A DNA stretch of 64,000 nucleotides from Simmondsia chinensis (Eukaryota; Streptophyta; Magnoliopsida; Caryophyllales; Simmondsiaceae). Position 1 is the stretch's first letter, and each line of letters opens with the position of its first letter. The notes beneath the pieces were generated by a model. The model was not told the origin of the DNA. It worked only from the letters and a program-made list of their open reading frames with translations, and searched no databases. This document shows, piece after piece, positions 1 through 9,862 of this stretch. The translations under genes were made by a program, and so were the position numbers. The stretch lies in NCBI GenBank assembly GCA_018398585.1, contig JAGTTD010000019.1, positions 124,001 to 188,000 of the forward strand. Reading direction: 5' to 3'.

Positions 1-263
1 AAGACTCACAAGGGAAAAGAGAATGAAAATGCCCAGGGAAGAAGTCAATGAAATTGAGAAAATGAGAATACGCAAGAAAAGATAATGTCAATATTCATGT
101 TTAGACTTGATTTATTGCTTGTTTCCTGGAGGTTTGGGAAGTTATATGTGTTATTGTTCTATCTTTAATAAATCGCAACCAAAGATGGAAAACATTGTAT
201 TTTTGGTATTACTTTTTCTAGGATATCAATTGATGAGTATTCTCTTGTATTCTATGGACGCAG

Positions 264-2141
264 ATGGCTCTTTTTGTCTCTTCAAGTGATGCATTGCAGC
301 CAGGTTGGCTGTTGAAGTATCTTAAGAATGTTAGCCCTTCTGCAATCAAAGAAATGCAGAAGCACTTGGCCAAGGTGAGCAATTCTCAGTACAAAGCGCT
401 ACAGTGATATTTTACCAGTAATACATTTATTTGGTTGGCTAAACTCCGAACCTTCCCCCCCACCCCCCAAAACACCAAAAAAGGAGGAAATAACTTTCCG
501 CCTCTCAACCTTGATCTTTTCATTTTCCCCTGTTCTCTGTTGTTGACATTTCTATGTGATTGGATTGCCCCTTTCTCAGCATTTTTCATACTCTTGTCGT
601 CCACTGTTGGCTTTCAACTTATACATGATGGCTTTAGTGCTATATGGTTGATTGCTTGAACATGAGTCTTTTGGGATTATCTTTTCTGATTTCATTTTTC
701 GAATGAACATGAATTTCTGCTAACAGGCGTTGTTATAAATTTTCAGTACGCTAGGCATTTCCTTTATTCGAGTCCTGCTCAACCATTGGGTCCTGAAGAC
801 TTGGTTTGGAGAATGGTATGTTGCTAATCTCCCTGTGCTCTGTTATATTGGTTGTCCTTTTTCTTTCTAAAGTTGGGGAGAAGTGGTTCAAAACTAGTAT
901 TTGTTTTGCCTGCTTGCATTGAGTTGCTTTTGCGATGTTATTTCCTCCCAGTGGTTATTATTAGAGCAGGCTCATGGAGTGGTCATTTGTTGTCATTTTC
1001 TCATTGTGACGGCCATCACTCCTTATTGCGTGTCATTAGGGTTGTAAATCTTGTCCGAACCATAAAGCTCACTGAGCTCGAGTTTTGAGTTTAGCCTTTA
1101 TCAAGCTTTCACATCTTTATTTGAACTCAATCCGATAAGAAACTAGCATGTTCGATATTCAACTCGGCTTGGCTCAGCTCCTTAGCATCATCGAGCTAAG
1201 TCAAGCTCATTATTGAGTCGAATCGAGCTAAGCTTGCTATCTAGTTTAGCTCACTAGGAAGCCAAGTTATTCGAGTTACTATTGAGCCATTATCGAACCA
1301 TTTTCAGGCTAATATGTAGCTATCAATGAGCCCTTAATGAAACGAGCTCTTCATGAGTCCTATTTACGAACATTTATGGGTTTAGCACCCCTCTTTATCT
1401 GAAACGAAATTGGTCTTATTGTTTTATTTTTCCTTGATTCTAAGTTCTCTTTAAATATATACATATTCTTTGAATTCTCATTTTACTGAATATTTTTTTA
1501 TGTTTTTACTTTATGTCAAAATTGGCTTCTTATTTTTTAGATTTTAGCAAATGTCAGTAACCAAATGAGGACCAATTTTACCATATAGAATATAAACAAC
1601 TATTTAAGAAAAAAGATGAGGACGAATGACTAAATGAGTCAAAAAAATATAATTAAACTTGCTATTTTTTTACTTGAGTGATGAATTTTATCGCTTTTAG
1701 ATTAGATTAGTGATAAAAATGAGTTGTTCTTTGAAGATGGGTGATAAAATTTTCCAACGTCTTAGTTGTGTGAGCAACTTTTTCATTTGAAATCACTTGA
1801 ATAACTAAACCGGACTTTTATTAGGAGTTAGATGACTAAATGAGATTTTTATTAGGAGTTAGGTGACTAAATGGGACGTGGGGGACTAGTTTATTTTCGG
1901 CCGGCAACGTTGTTCAGTGGTTGCTTTTCGAGCTGCATAGGTTATAATGGGTAATTAAATAGTTGGATTTTAACTTGGTTTGGTTTGGTTTGTTGTTGAG
2001 ATGGTGCTGCAGATTGGTGGGAAATTGATGAACATCAAGATGCACATAAGAAGATCACAACGTTTGGTACGTGAGGCGAGAAGAGTGTGTACCTGTGAGT
2101 GTAGGCGCGCTAACTCTACTACCCCACGTCCCCTCCCTTGA
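264..2141 (+). CDS. GT47 exostosin-family glycosyltransferase, C-terminal exons (5' end outside window)
   Basis: Three phase-0 exons with GT-AG borders, 264-374, 747-815 and 2013-2141 (stop TGA 2139-2141), give the last 102 residues. They contain the stretches QPGWLLKYLKNVSP, LYSSPAQPLGPEDLVWRM and NIKMHIRRSQR, then a basic, Cys-containing tail (CTCECRR). This is the C-terminal end expected of plant exostosin-like GT47 enzymes, type II Golgi membrane proteins that add sugars to cell-wall polysaccharides. The acceptor at 262-263 was preferred over the AG at 298-299 because it adds a family-like stretch (ALFVSSSDALQ) in frame. The second intron holds a foldback-type repeat (1038-1392) and a short direct repeat near 1815-1876. 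The catalytic domain lies upstream of the window, so substrate and subfamily cannot be judged. From memory it resembles the Arabidopsis At5g16890 type. Confidence 0.78.
1038..1392. repeat. GAGCTCGA-rich foldback element in the last GT47 intron
   Basis: The element starts AGGGTTGTAAATC, ends near TTTAGCACCCCTC, and is filled with GAGCTCG, TCGAGC and AAGCTC words in both orientations. It belongs to the family also seen near 9120, 21755, 29871, 45785, 55387 and 56739. It is degenerate, and no clear target duplication was found. Confidence 0.55.
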
Positions 2142-2525
2142 TTTTCTGCTCCCCAGAAAAGAACTCGTATGTCATTCTTTCGTACCTGTGAGTTATTTGC
2201 CCCGTTGGTTATGTTGTTTGTATGTTTGCTTAAAATTGGCCCCTGAGGTGTTCTATATTTTTATTTTTATTTTTTTAATTTTCCCCTGGCTCAAGATAGT
2301 CTATTACAAAATAGTCTTTCATCTTTTCTTGTATTTAAAATAGTCCATAATGTTGTGTTTTATGAAAAAATTAGTGCCTCAAAACTTAGAAAAAAATAGG
2401 AGGCAAGTGTGAGTTATTTTGAACAAGAAAAAGAAGAGGAGAACCAACAACATTGTTTATTCATTCAATCGATACGACGCGAATTGAGCCATACATAAAT
2501 ACGATACGGGCTGAGAATTGGAAGC
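2142..2525. other. Short gap between the GT47 gene and the defensin-like gene
   Basis: This should contain the GT47 3' UTR on the plus strand and, from about 2440, the 3' UTR of the defensin-like gene on the minus strand. The right half is similar to about 8017-8110 beside the second defensin-like copy. No further gene is seen. Confidence 0.5.
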
Positions 2526-2847
2526 TTATGGAGTGCAACAACAATATTTAGTGATACGAAAGATGCATTTACCAGATTTATAACCCATATTTCGACATAA
2601 TTTATCACATATCTGAGGGATGGAGGGCCCGTTGCATTGAGATATACATACCGGTATACTTATCAACTCTTCTGCAAGCAAGCACACCGATATAATCATT
2701 AATTTATAGCATGCAATATTATATTCATGATGTAATTGATTGAAACAGTGTAAAGAAGTGAAGAAATTGGGGTTTACCATTAGCCATGGAGGAGACGACA
2801 AGGGTGGAGGTGATGATCAAGATCAAAAGTAATTTCTCAGCTGCCAT
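2526..2847 (-). CDS. Defensin-like (DEFL) secreted cysteine-rich peptide
   Basis: Two exons on the minus strand, 2778-2847 (ATG at 2845-2847) and 2526-2671 (stop TAA 2526-2528), joined by a GT-AG phase-1 intron, encode 71 residues. Exon 1 is a signal peptide (MAAEKLLLILIITSTLVVSS), with cleavage likely near SMA/NEE. Exon 2 is a compact domain with eight cysteines spaced C-x3-C-x8-C-x3-C-x9-C-x7-CCC. A signal exon followed by a single Cys-rich exon is the classic plant DEFL layout. Such peptides are secreted, disulphide-bonded and act in defence or in cell signalling in reproduction. The spacing is not the core plant-defensin spacing, so it is a divergent DEFL. A broken tandem copy with identical cysteine spacing lies at 8058-8449, and similarity between the two extends into both flanks. 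Confidence 0.85.
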
Positions 2848-3431
2848 CTCTGATTGAAGAGTAAAACCGATATTATTTTGAATTTTTTAAGGTTTTTTTT
2901 TTTAATTTTATAATGAATAATTCGGTGAGTTATAGTCCCATTTATATTACAAGATCCCGTTGGACAGATAAAATATAATTATGGAAAAGTAGATATCTTT
3001 CCAAAAGGGGAGCATCCCAGTATGGGTACTCCTTAATTACAAGGACGCCAAGCTATTCTTATTGAATTTTTTTAGTACTGTACTTACAAAAGTAAAAAAT
3101 GGTATTATACTAACTAAACTAAACTTTTCAGCATTACATTGGACATAAAGTAATTTTTTTAAGCACATGGTATCTAACACTTGCCCTTATATTTATTATA
3201 AACCTTATATAACTGTGGCGTCCACGCGATGGTTATGTACTTTCTTTAAGTATTCTACTTGTAAATTGTTATAGCAGCATGATGTTTTATGTTTCTCTCC
3301 TATTTTTAACTGAACAACTTGATTCTACGATTAATAAATCAATCACGTGCATGGGTACCCTCTATAGTAATTCAATGTATTTTTGTTCGGAAAATACTAA
3401 TATGGAACATATTTTGTCAATTTATAGGTAC

Positions 3432-3545
3432 TGGGAAACAGCCTCTCTTCAGGTTAACACCCTGAAGAGGGAAGGCTGCGTACATCCCCCCCCCCCCCCG
3501 ACCCTGCTTGGGCGGGAGCCCTTGAGGCACTGGGTATGTTCCTAT
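3432..3545 (+). mobile_element. Au-like SINE fragment
   Basis: It carries GGGAAACAGCCTCTCTTC, GGAAGGCTGCGTACATC, a C-run, CGACCCTG, CGGGAGCCCTTGAGGCACTGGG. These words occur in this order in plant Au-type SINEs. The tRNA-like 5' part with A and B boxes is not recognisable. Related pieces lie at 7629, 28108 (reverse), 44735 and 55926 (reverse). Confidence 0.6.
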
Positions 3546-3778
3546 GTTCCTTATAGGTACATTTTGTTCGAATTCGGTAAATTTTTAATGAAATTCACCA
3601 AATTTTGTACCAAAATACTAACATGAAAAATATATATTACGGTTATGTATGCCACATTAGCAATTTGTATGTAAAATTATTAGATTTTTACAAAAATATG
3701 GCAAATATATATAACGGTAATATATGCCAAATTAACAATTTCTATCCGAAATTCGTCGTATTTTTTATAAAAATTTGA

Positions 3779-4637
3779 GAGTCGGTTCCCAAAATAATGC
3801 TAAAAAATAAAAAAATTTAAAAAATAATGCTGAAAAAAAAATATTTTCAAATCTACTGTTGAACCGCATTTGCAAAACGCGTTTAAATTTAAATAAAACC
3901 GGATAAAAAAAGTGGGTTATATTAGTGTAAACCGCGTTTACTAAACGCAGTTTAGATTAATATAAACCGCGTTTACTAAATGCGGTTTACCACTGAATCA
4001 CGTCTACTAAACCCGGTTTACATATAAATCGCGTTTACAAAACGCGGTTTAACCTCAGCAATCCAAAAGCCCCTTTTTTTTCACTTATACTTACCATTAT
4101 GCCGCAATTTTTCAATTTTTTGTTCGTTTATAGTTTTTATTACTCCGCAATTTGTGATGATTATCACATTGATCCCATGTCTCTCTTACTGAAGCTCCAA
4201 CATCATAAGTGGAGGTCAAATAACTCCAATAATAATACTTGAAAGATCTCCAGTGTATAAGCAAAAGAAAGGAGGAGGCGAACAACGTGACTGGTGGTGG
4301 GTTAACGAGAAAGAGGCAGAGAGACGGTGAAAGCAGCTGAGAGAATATGCGTAAATTAGATAAACCTAGTAAACCGGGTCATAAAAACGCGGTTATAACA
4401 ACAGAAAACCGCGTCTTTATGACGCGGTTTTTTTTAAGTTAAACCGCGTCTTTAAGACGCTGTTTAATAGATATAACCGCGTTAATAAAACGCGGTTTAT
4501 GCCAATATTAAACGCTGTTTTTGGATGCGGTTTATCAAAGCCTCGTTTAGTAAACGCGGTTCAACAGTAGATTTGAAAATATTTTTTTTTTCAGCATTAT
4601 TTTTTTAATTTTTTAGCATTATTTTGGGAACCGACTC
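3779..4637. mobile_element. Non-autonomous Mutator-like element with 9-bp TSD
   Basis: The 859-bp element starts GAGTCGGTTCCCAAAATAAT and ends with its inverse. The inverted match extends about 100 bp inward, down to the word pairs CTACTGTTGAACCGC / GCGGTTCAACAGTAG. A perfect 9-bp direct repeat AAAATTTGA flanks it at 3770-3778 and 4638-4646. Long terminal inverted repeats with a 9-bp duplication are the hallmark of Mutator-like elements. The interior has no coding potential. It is an array of words such as AACCGCGTTT and its complement AAACGCGGTT, at least eight times, many paired as small palindromes. Confidence 0.85.
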
Positions 4638-4646
4638 AAAATTTGA

Positions 4647-6374
4647 TTACATGGAAGCATTCTAGATAGTAAAATATTGAAACATTACAGTACTTTATTA
4701 TATTTATTAAAATATGCACATATTATAAATCATCAAACTTCAATGTATCCATGTTATAGTCTCAAAATTTAATTATAAAACATCATACTCATTGAGTTGA
4801 ATTAAAATTTAAATATTAACATGAAAGATAATACGCAACAACACACGAGAACACACCTAAAAGATGTGTCATGCTAGTTAAAAATATGAAATTTGCAAAA
4901 CATGCATTTTTCTATATACTAGATGTAGATATGTTTTATTAATTTAGGATACGGCTCTATTTAAGATGGAATACACCCTTAATTATTTCTCACTTGGGAG
5001 ACCCTTGATTCCGACTAATGATATAATTAGCTATATAACAAGTCTAGTTAATCGACTTTAAACCATGTGGGGACATTTAGATTTAATTGAGATTCGGGTT
5101 GCACTCATCCTTTCAAGTTATTAAAATTTTAAATATTCTTTTTTTTTTTGACAGAATCACATGAGATTTTTTGATTAACGATATTGATTTGATTTAGACT
5201 TTAAATTTTAAATGTTTAATCCCCTGCATTAATATCAGACTATTTTATTTTTTTGTTAAACTGGCCAAGGTTTTAACCTTCGCTTTGTTTAAATTCTGTA
5301 CATTTTTCTGAGCTGTATGTCGACACACAAAAACTGTGTCGACACACAACTCAAAAAAATTCTGCCGCATAGAAATGCCCTTTAACCTTAGGCTATTGAA
5401 TTTGATATATTTTTTATTATTTATTTACTTGCTTTATTTAACAAGTTTCTATGATTTAATGTGGGAAAAAAATAATTTAACTGTGCATCTACGCCCAATT
5501 TTATTAACATTAGATATGTAAAATAATTCAAATTTGAATTCTTTTAAATTTCAGTTATAATTAGATTTAGTTGAGATACAATCTTGAATTTGAGCTTATA
5601 AAAAGAAGCAACAAGGACACCACAGAAGCAACAAGGACAAATTTATGCACGACTTTTAAGATTTCAAAACAAATCACGGCTTATTTTATCAGCGATCTCT
5701 GTTCTTAATTATTATACAGCTTTCGTAATAAACTTCTTTCCTTTCTATGGTTATGTGAAATCTTCTATTCACCACTGAATTGAACTTTTTTATAATTCTT
5801 CTAATGCAGAATGACATAGTTCAAATGTAGAAACTTAGACACTTATGATGTATTTCTTTTAGGATCAAGTCAATGTAGTTCTTATAGAATACCAAAATTA
5901 ATGTGATTTTAATTATTTGCAACCGCTCCTGGCTCTTTATTTTGAATTTTCTGCATACTTATTTTAAAATCAGGCTAACATAGTCCTAAAATAGAATAAC
6001 AAAACTTTCCAATTTGATTGTCAACATTGGCTATTGAACCCAGCTTTTACACTGGGCTGTTACAAATCATGCGCCAAAAAGTATGCTAAGTATGGGTTGG
6101 GTTTAGGGTTTAACGTTAAAAACCGTAATTTAATATATTGTATAAATTAGGCTTTGAACACAAAATCACATTTCATGCTCTGCGAATATGAAAAGTTCTA
6201 ATTTTTGAAAATTTAAATATTTACAAATGAGTTCAAATTTGTCAAATATAGACTCTGTAAAGTCAAAATTTTGTGAGACCTATTAGGCTCCAAAGATTTG
6301 TTAGGGTCCAAGTTTCTCGTACACACCAAGTGAAATATTCTGAATTCCACTGTGGGTTTGAAAATGCCCTTTCA
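4647..6374. other. AT-rich gene-free DNA
   Basis: Nothing with coding character was found on either strand. The only local structure is a short direct repeat TGTCGACACACAA near 5318-5350. The stretch is probably eroded transposon DNA. Confidence 0.5.
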
Positions 6375-6640
6375 GACCACGCCCACGCATAAACTTTCGG
6401 TTCCATTGTAGATTATATCTACTACCTAGGTTTAAACAACCCCACGTAGGATTTTTCAATCCATTGCGGGTTAAACTTACTACTCATGCCCACGTGTAAT
6501 CTTTCGATTCCATGGTGGGTATAAACACCCCCACATAGGATTTTTTAATCTGTTGTGGGTTAGACCTACCTATTCAGCCCAGGCCATGCGGAGTGTTTCA
6601 ATTCCATCTTGGGTTTAAACACCCCAATCCATTGGACGCC
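6375..6640. repeat. Degenerate tandem repeat, about 90-110 bp per unit
   Basis: Units beginning near 6377, 6488 and 6578 share the order CCCACG, TTTCGATTCCAT, GGGT..TAAACA.CCCCAC, TAGGATTTTTCAATC and TTG.GGGTTA.ACCTAC. They lie directly beside the decayed gypsy fragment and may be what remains of its LTR-proximal or spacer repeats. Confidence 0.5.
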
Positions 6641-7866
6641 AATTTGTAGCTTGATGAGAAGCTAGGCTTAAACTTATACTTTTCAGCCAGTTTAACGGTT
6701 GACTTTTGAAGTAAAGGGCATTATCAGAGATTATTTTAGACGGAACTCCATAGCAATAGATAAAACGAACTCGAATGATATCAACAACCTCTCTTACCCC
6801 CTTTTCTCTTAACGGAACAGCCTCGAACCATTTTGAAAAATAATCGATCCTTGCTAGTATATATTGGTCCTGGTGGGATGAAGAAGGCTTAAATGGACCT
6901 ATGACATCGAGGCTCCATGCATCAAAGGGCCAAGACAAAACACTTTGGTATAGATAGATGACGCTCCCCAACAGTGACTCGGATTTCTCTTTCATCAAAC
7001 GTAATTAGTAATGCAGCAAGCTTTGCTAAGGCGTCAGCTTTATCATTCTCAGACCTTGGCACATGTGACACCTTAATATCATAGAACCGCTCCATCAAAT
7101 ATTCGCTCTTTGGTGCAAAGGTACTTAATATCATAGAATTTCATATTGACCATTTATTTGCCTAACAATTAGTTGAGAATCACCAAATGCTTGCAAATAT
7201 TCAATACACATTTCAATGGCCGTTTCTAGGCTAATAATTAATGCCAAGACAATGGAGTAAAGAATCAGTCTATCAGAGGGTGCAACAAAGATAATGCATA
7301 TACCTACCCACTTTCAATTTGCTGCTCCATCAAAATAAGTTGCCACAGTATTGTGTCTACATAGAGTACCTCCTCTTTTGGTAAGTTATCTGGCAATTGT
7401 TTGTAGTTTGGAGCCGGATGTATACGTCTATCTGTTTATTGTCTACTGTCTACTATCTGCCTATCTGCTTTTACTTGCTACCTGGTATGGAAGGTTTTGC
7501 CTCGATGTCTCCTTTGGGGGGGTTATGTTTTGTATTGCTCGTTTTATGCTATAGCTTACTCTTTTGCTTTGATACCCTATTGCTCACAGGTCACCATGAC
7601 ACGAATATGACATAATTAGGTTGGGGGTCATCGGAAACAGCCTCTCTTTAGCTTCATACCCTGAAGGGGGAAGGCTGCATACATCAACCCCTCCAGACCT
7701 CACTTTTACAGGAGCCGTTGAGGCACAGGGTTTGTTGTTGTTGTGTTGCTAAGAAGTTAGTTATAGCTTGCCTTTTTACAACCTTTTGTGGCATAAATTT
7801 TATGTCAAATGAGGCTAACAATAGTGCCCACCTAGCTAATCGCCTTGACAATATTGTTTTTGACAA
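6615..7866 (-). pseudogene. Decayed Ty3/gypsy pol fragment (Tat-like: RNase H and integrase remains)
   Basis: Read on the minus strand from 7866 to 6615 the order is that of a gypsy pol. First comes the end of an RT/RNase H block (LARWALLLASFDIKFMPQK, 7866-7750). Next is an RNase H-like segment (FDGA... ALIISLETAIEMCIEYLQAF and VSHVPRSENDKADALAKLA, about 7345-6930). Last is an integrase core piece (WSLDVIGPF, YFSKWFEAVPL, YGVPSKIISDNA, about 6960-6690). The RNase H wording suits the Tat/Ogre-type lineage. Stops, frame breaks, a SINE at 7629-7745 and unrelated sequence at about 7350-7625 interrupt it. No LTRs can be assigned. It is a dead remnant. Confidence 0.75.
7629..7745 (+). mobile_element. 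Au-like SINE inserted in the gypsy remnant
   Basis: It has CGGAAACAGCCTCTCTTTAG, GGGGGAAGGCTGCATACATC, then CAGGAGCCGTTGAGGCACAG and a GTTGTTGTTGTG tail. It parallels the copy at 3432-3545 word for word and splits the minus-strand gypsy reading. Confidence 0.62.
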
Positions 7867-8057
7867 TATAAATTTCAGCAGGTTGACCTTCGAGTTTAAG
7901 GCAACTGAGTGATCAATATTTCGTTTGCATTTAAGTTTGCAGTTCTACTAGATTTACGTAAGATATTGAAGTCCAAGTTAGAGCTTGCTATTTTTTAAGT
8001 CTAGTTTTAGCACGGCAAGGAGAACCAACACCATTATTTATTCGTTCAGTCGCACAA

Positions 8058-8449
8058 TCAATCAATATGGGATGCGAATTGAATCGTACATAAACAAGAC
8101 TCGAAAATAGATGGAAGGGCTTGAGGACCTTGAGACTTGAAAGCGTAAGGAGTGCAACAACAATATTTATGGGCATGAAGGATGCATTTGCCAGATCTAT
8201 AACCCCAATTTCGACATTCTGTATCACAATTCAAGCTGGCGTGGGGTCCATCGCATGGATAGATACATGCCGGTAGAGTTATCAATTCTTCTGCAAGCAA
8301 GTACACCGATGTAATTATTAATTTGTAGCATACATTAGTATACTCATACGATGTAATTGATTTAAATAATAGAAAGAAATGAAGGAATTAGGGTTTACCG
8401 TTAGCCGTGGAGAAGAGAACAAGATTAAAAACAATTTCTCAAGTATGAT
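8058..8449 (-). pseudogene. Defensin-like paralogue, start codon lost
   Basis: This is a second copy of the gene at 2526-2847. Exon 2 (8290 downward) keeps all eight cysteines with the same spacing, C-x3-C-x8-C-x3-C-x9-C-x7-CCC, in a sequence that starts LITLPACIYPC. The exon 1 equivalent (about 8399-8449) has ATC at 8447-8449 where the ATG should be, with no in-frame ATG just upstream. It has also lost bases that shift the frame before the donor, although the GT donor (8397-8398) and the AG acceptor (8291-8292) remain. The stop codon is changed too, so the frame reads 30-odd residues further, to 8058. Similarity to the first copy continues into the promoter side (8520-8620 versus 2920-3020) and the 3' side. 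It is most likely a pseudogene, though use of an unseen upstream exon cannot be excluded. Confidence 0.75.
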
Positions 8450-8781
8450 TTTTGATTGAACAGTAAAACCTAATGGTAAGCAATATTATTTTAATACTTT
8501 ATGATTTAATTTATGAATAATTTAAGTGAATTGCAGTCCTATTTATAATGCAAAACCTTGTTAGTCAGAAAAATATAAGTATATAGAGAATTAAACATCT
8601 TTCCAAAGAAGAGCATGCCAATATTGGTAAATTTTTTTTTTTTTTTTTTTTTTTTTTGCTTTTAATTAATTTTTCCTCCTCTATCATTTCCACCCTTTTT
8701 ATATTCATCATTTTTATTATTTTATTGTATCTTATGGATAAAATTACGTAAGAAAGAGAAACAAAATGAGAAAAAAATAAA

Positions 8782-8952
8782 AGTTATTTACTTTTTAGTA
8801 CCACAATACTTATAGAAATAATAGGAAGGTTTATGACCATTCCGATTTATTAATAAGAACAAAACTTAAAATGTCGTAAAAATAAATCATAAAGATTAAA
8901 AGCCTTCCTATTATTTTTACAAAAATAGGTATCAATAGTAAATAATCCAGAA
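8782..8952. mobile_element. Small hairpin MITE
   Basis: The left arm (TTATTTACTTTTTAGTACC ... AATAATAGGAAGGTTT) and the right arm (AAAAGCCTTCCTATTATTTT ... GGTATCAATAGTAAATAA) are imperfect inverses of about 55 bp around a 50-bp centre. No convincing target duplication was seen. Confidence 0.6.
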
Positions 8953-9111
8953 ATCAAGCATGGAGAATGAATTACTTAAGAAAGAATCAATAATTGATGA
9001 ACTTGATATTCTTTTACTTACATCTTGCAATAGTTTCTTCAATAAATGTCCTTTTTTTTCCATAAATTAATTGTTTAATTTGATTTTACAAATGGAGGCT
9101 TACTAGTAAAT

Positions 9112-9600
9112 ATGAGGTGACAGTACATGTGCAAATGATCAGAGCCGGTCACGAGTAGTTTGGGTAAAACTCGACTCGATACTCGATTATTTACTTGACT
9201 GGATACTCGCATTGGTACTTGACTCGGTATGAGTTTTGTTTTATATACTCGAATTGTCCTTGATAATTACATGTACTCAAATTATAGTTTGTATTAATAA
9301 AGAGGATTTGGGTATTAAAATATGGGTGATTTATATGTTTTTTTGTTAAAATATAATTTAAGCAATAATTGGGCAACCGATTTGAGTAAAAATAATAGTC
9401 AAATATGAGAAATACTATTATAATAGAGAGAATAATAAGTATAATATTTTTTTCACATCGAATCTTAATATACATAATAAATGAATACTTAAATAGTTAA
9501 TAAATACAAGTTCGAGCAAAATTTAATACTCGACTCGAGTTGAAATTGTTACACAGTTAATCGAGTTCGATACTGGAGTCGACTACACCTGTAGGTGACT
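9112..9600. repeat. ACTCGA/GAGTCGA-rich foldback element
   Basis: Words such as ACTCGACTCGATACTCG near 9170 and their inverses near 9520-9580 flank an AT-rich centre. AGGTGAC occurs at both borders (about 9115 and 9592) and may be a target duplication. It resembles the GAGCTCGA family in plan. Confidence 0.5.
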
Positions 9601-9862
9601 GTGGCTTTGGCTGTGGCGTGACATAAAAAACCGGTCCGACATTAAAAAAAAAAAAAAAAAAAGCCGAAGAAAAAGCCGATCTCTCCAAACTTCCCCAAGA
9701 ATAAAACCCTACCAAAACCCCTCCCTGCAACAACACATGTATACCTCTTTCCTGCTCCTCAAGCCATTTTCATCTTAATTTCGCCCTATTTTCTTCAATT
9801 TATCCAATTCTACTTTGTTAATTTAGGGGTTGAAATTACAGCGATCGGGTGTGCGTTCAAAA

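Larger units (their letters stand above)
8450..9862. other. Gap upstream of the ATAD3 gene
   Basis: It holds a 26-nt T-run (8632-8657), a foldback MITE (8782-8952), an ACTCGA-rich element (9112-9600), an A-run near 9643-9662 and then the ATAD3 promoter and 5' leader. The leader has the CT-rich, plant-like look of TATA-poor housekeeping genes. No other gene was found. Confidence 0.5.
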
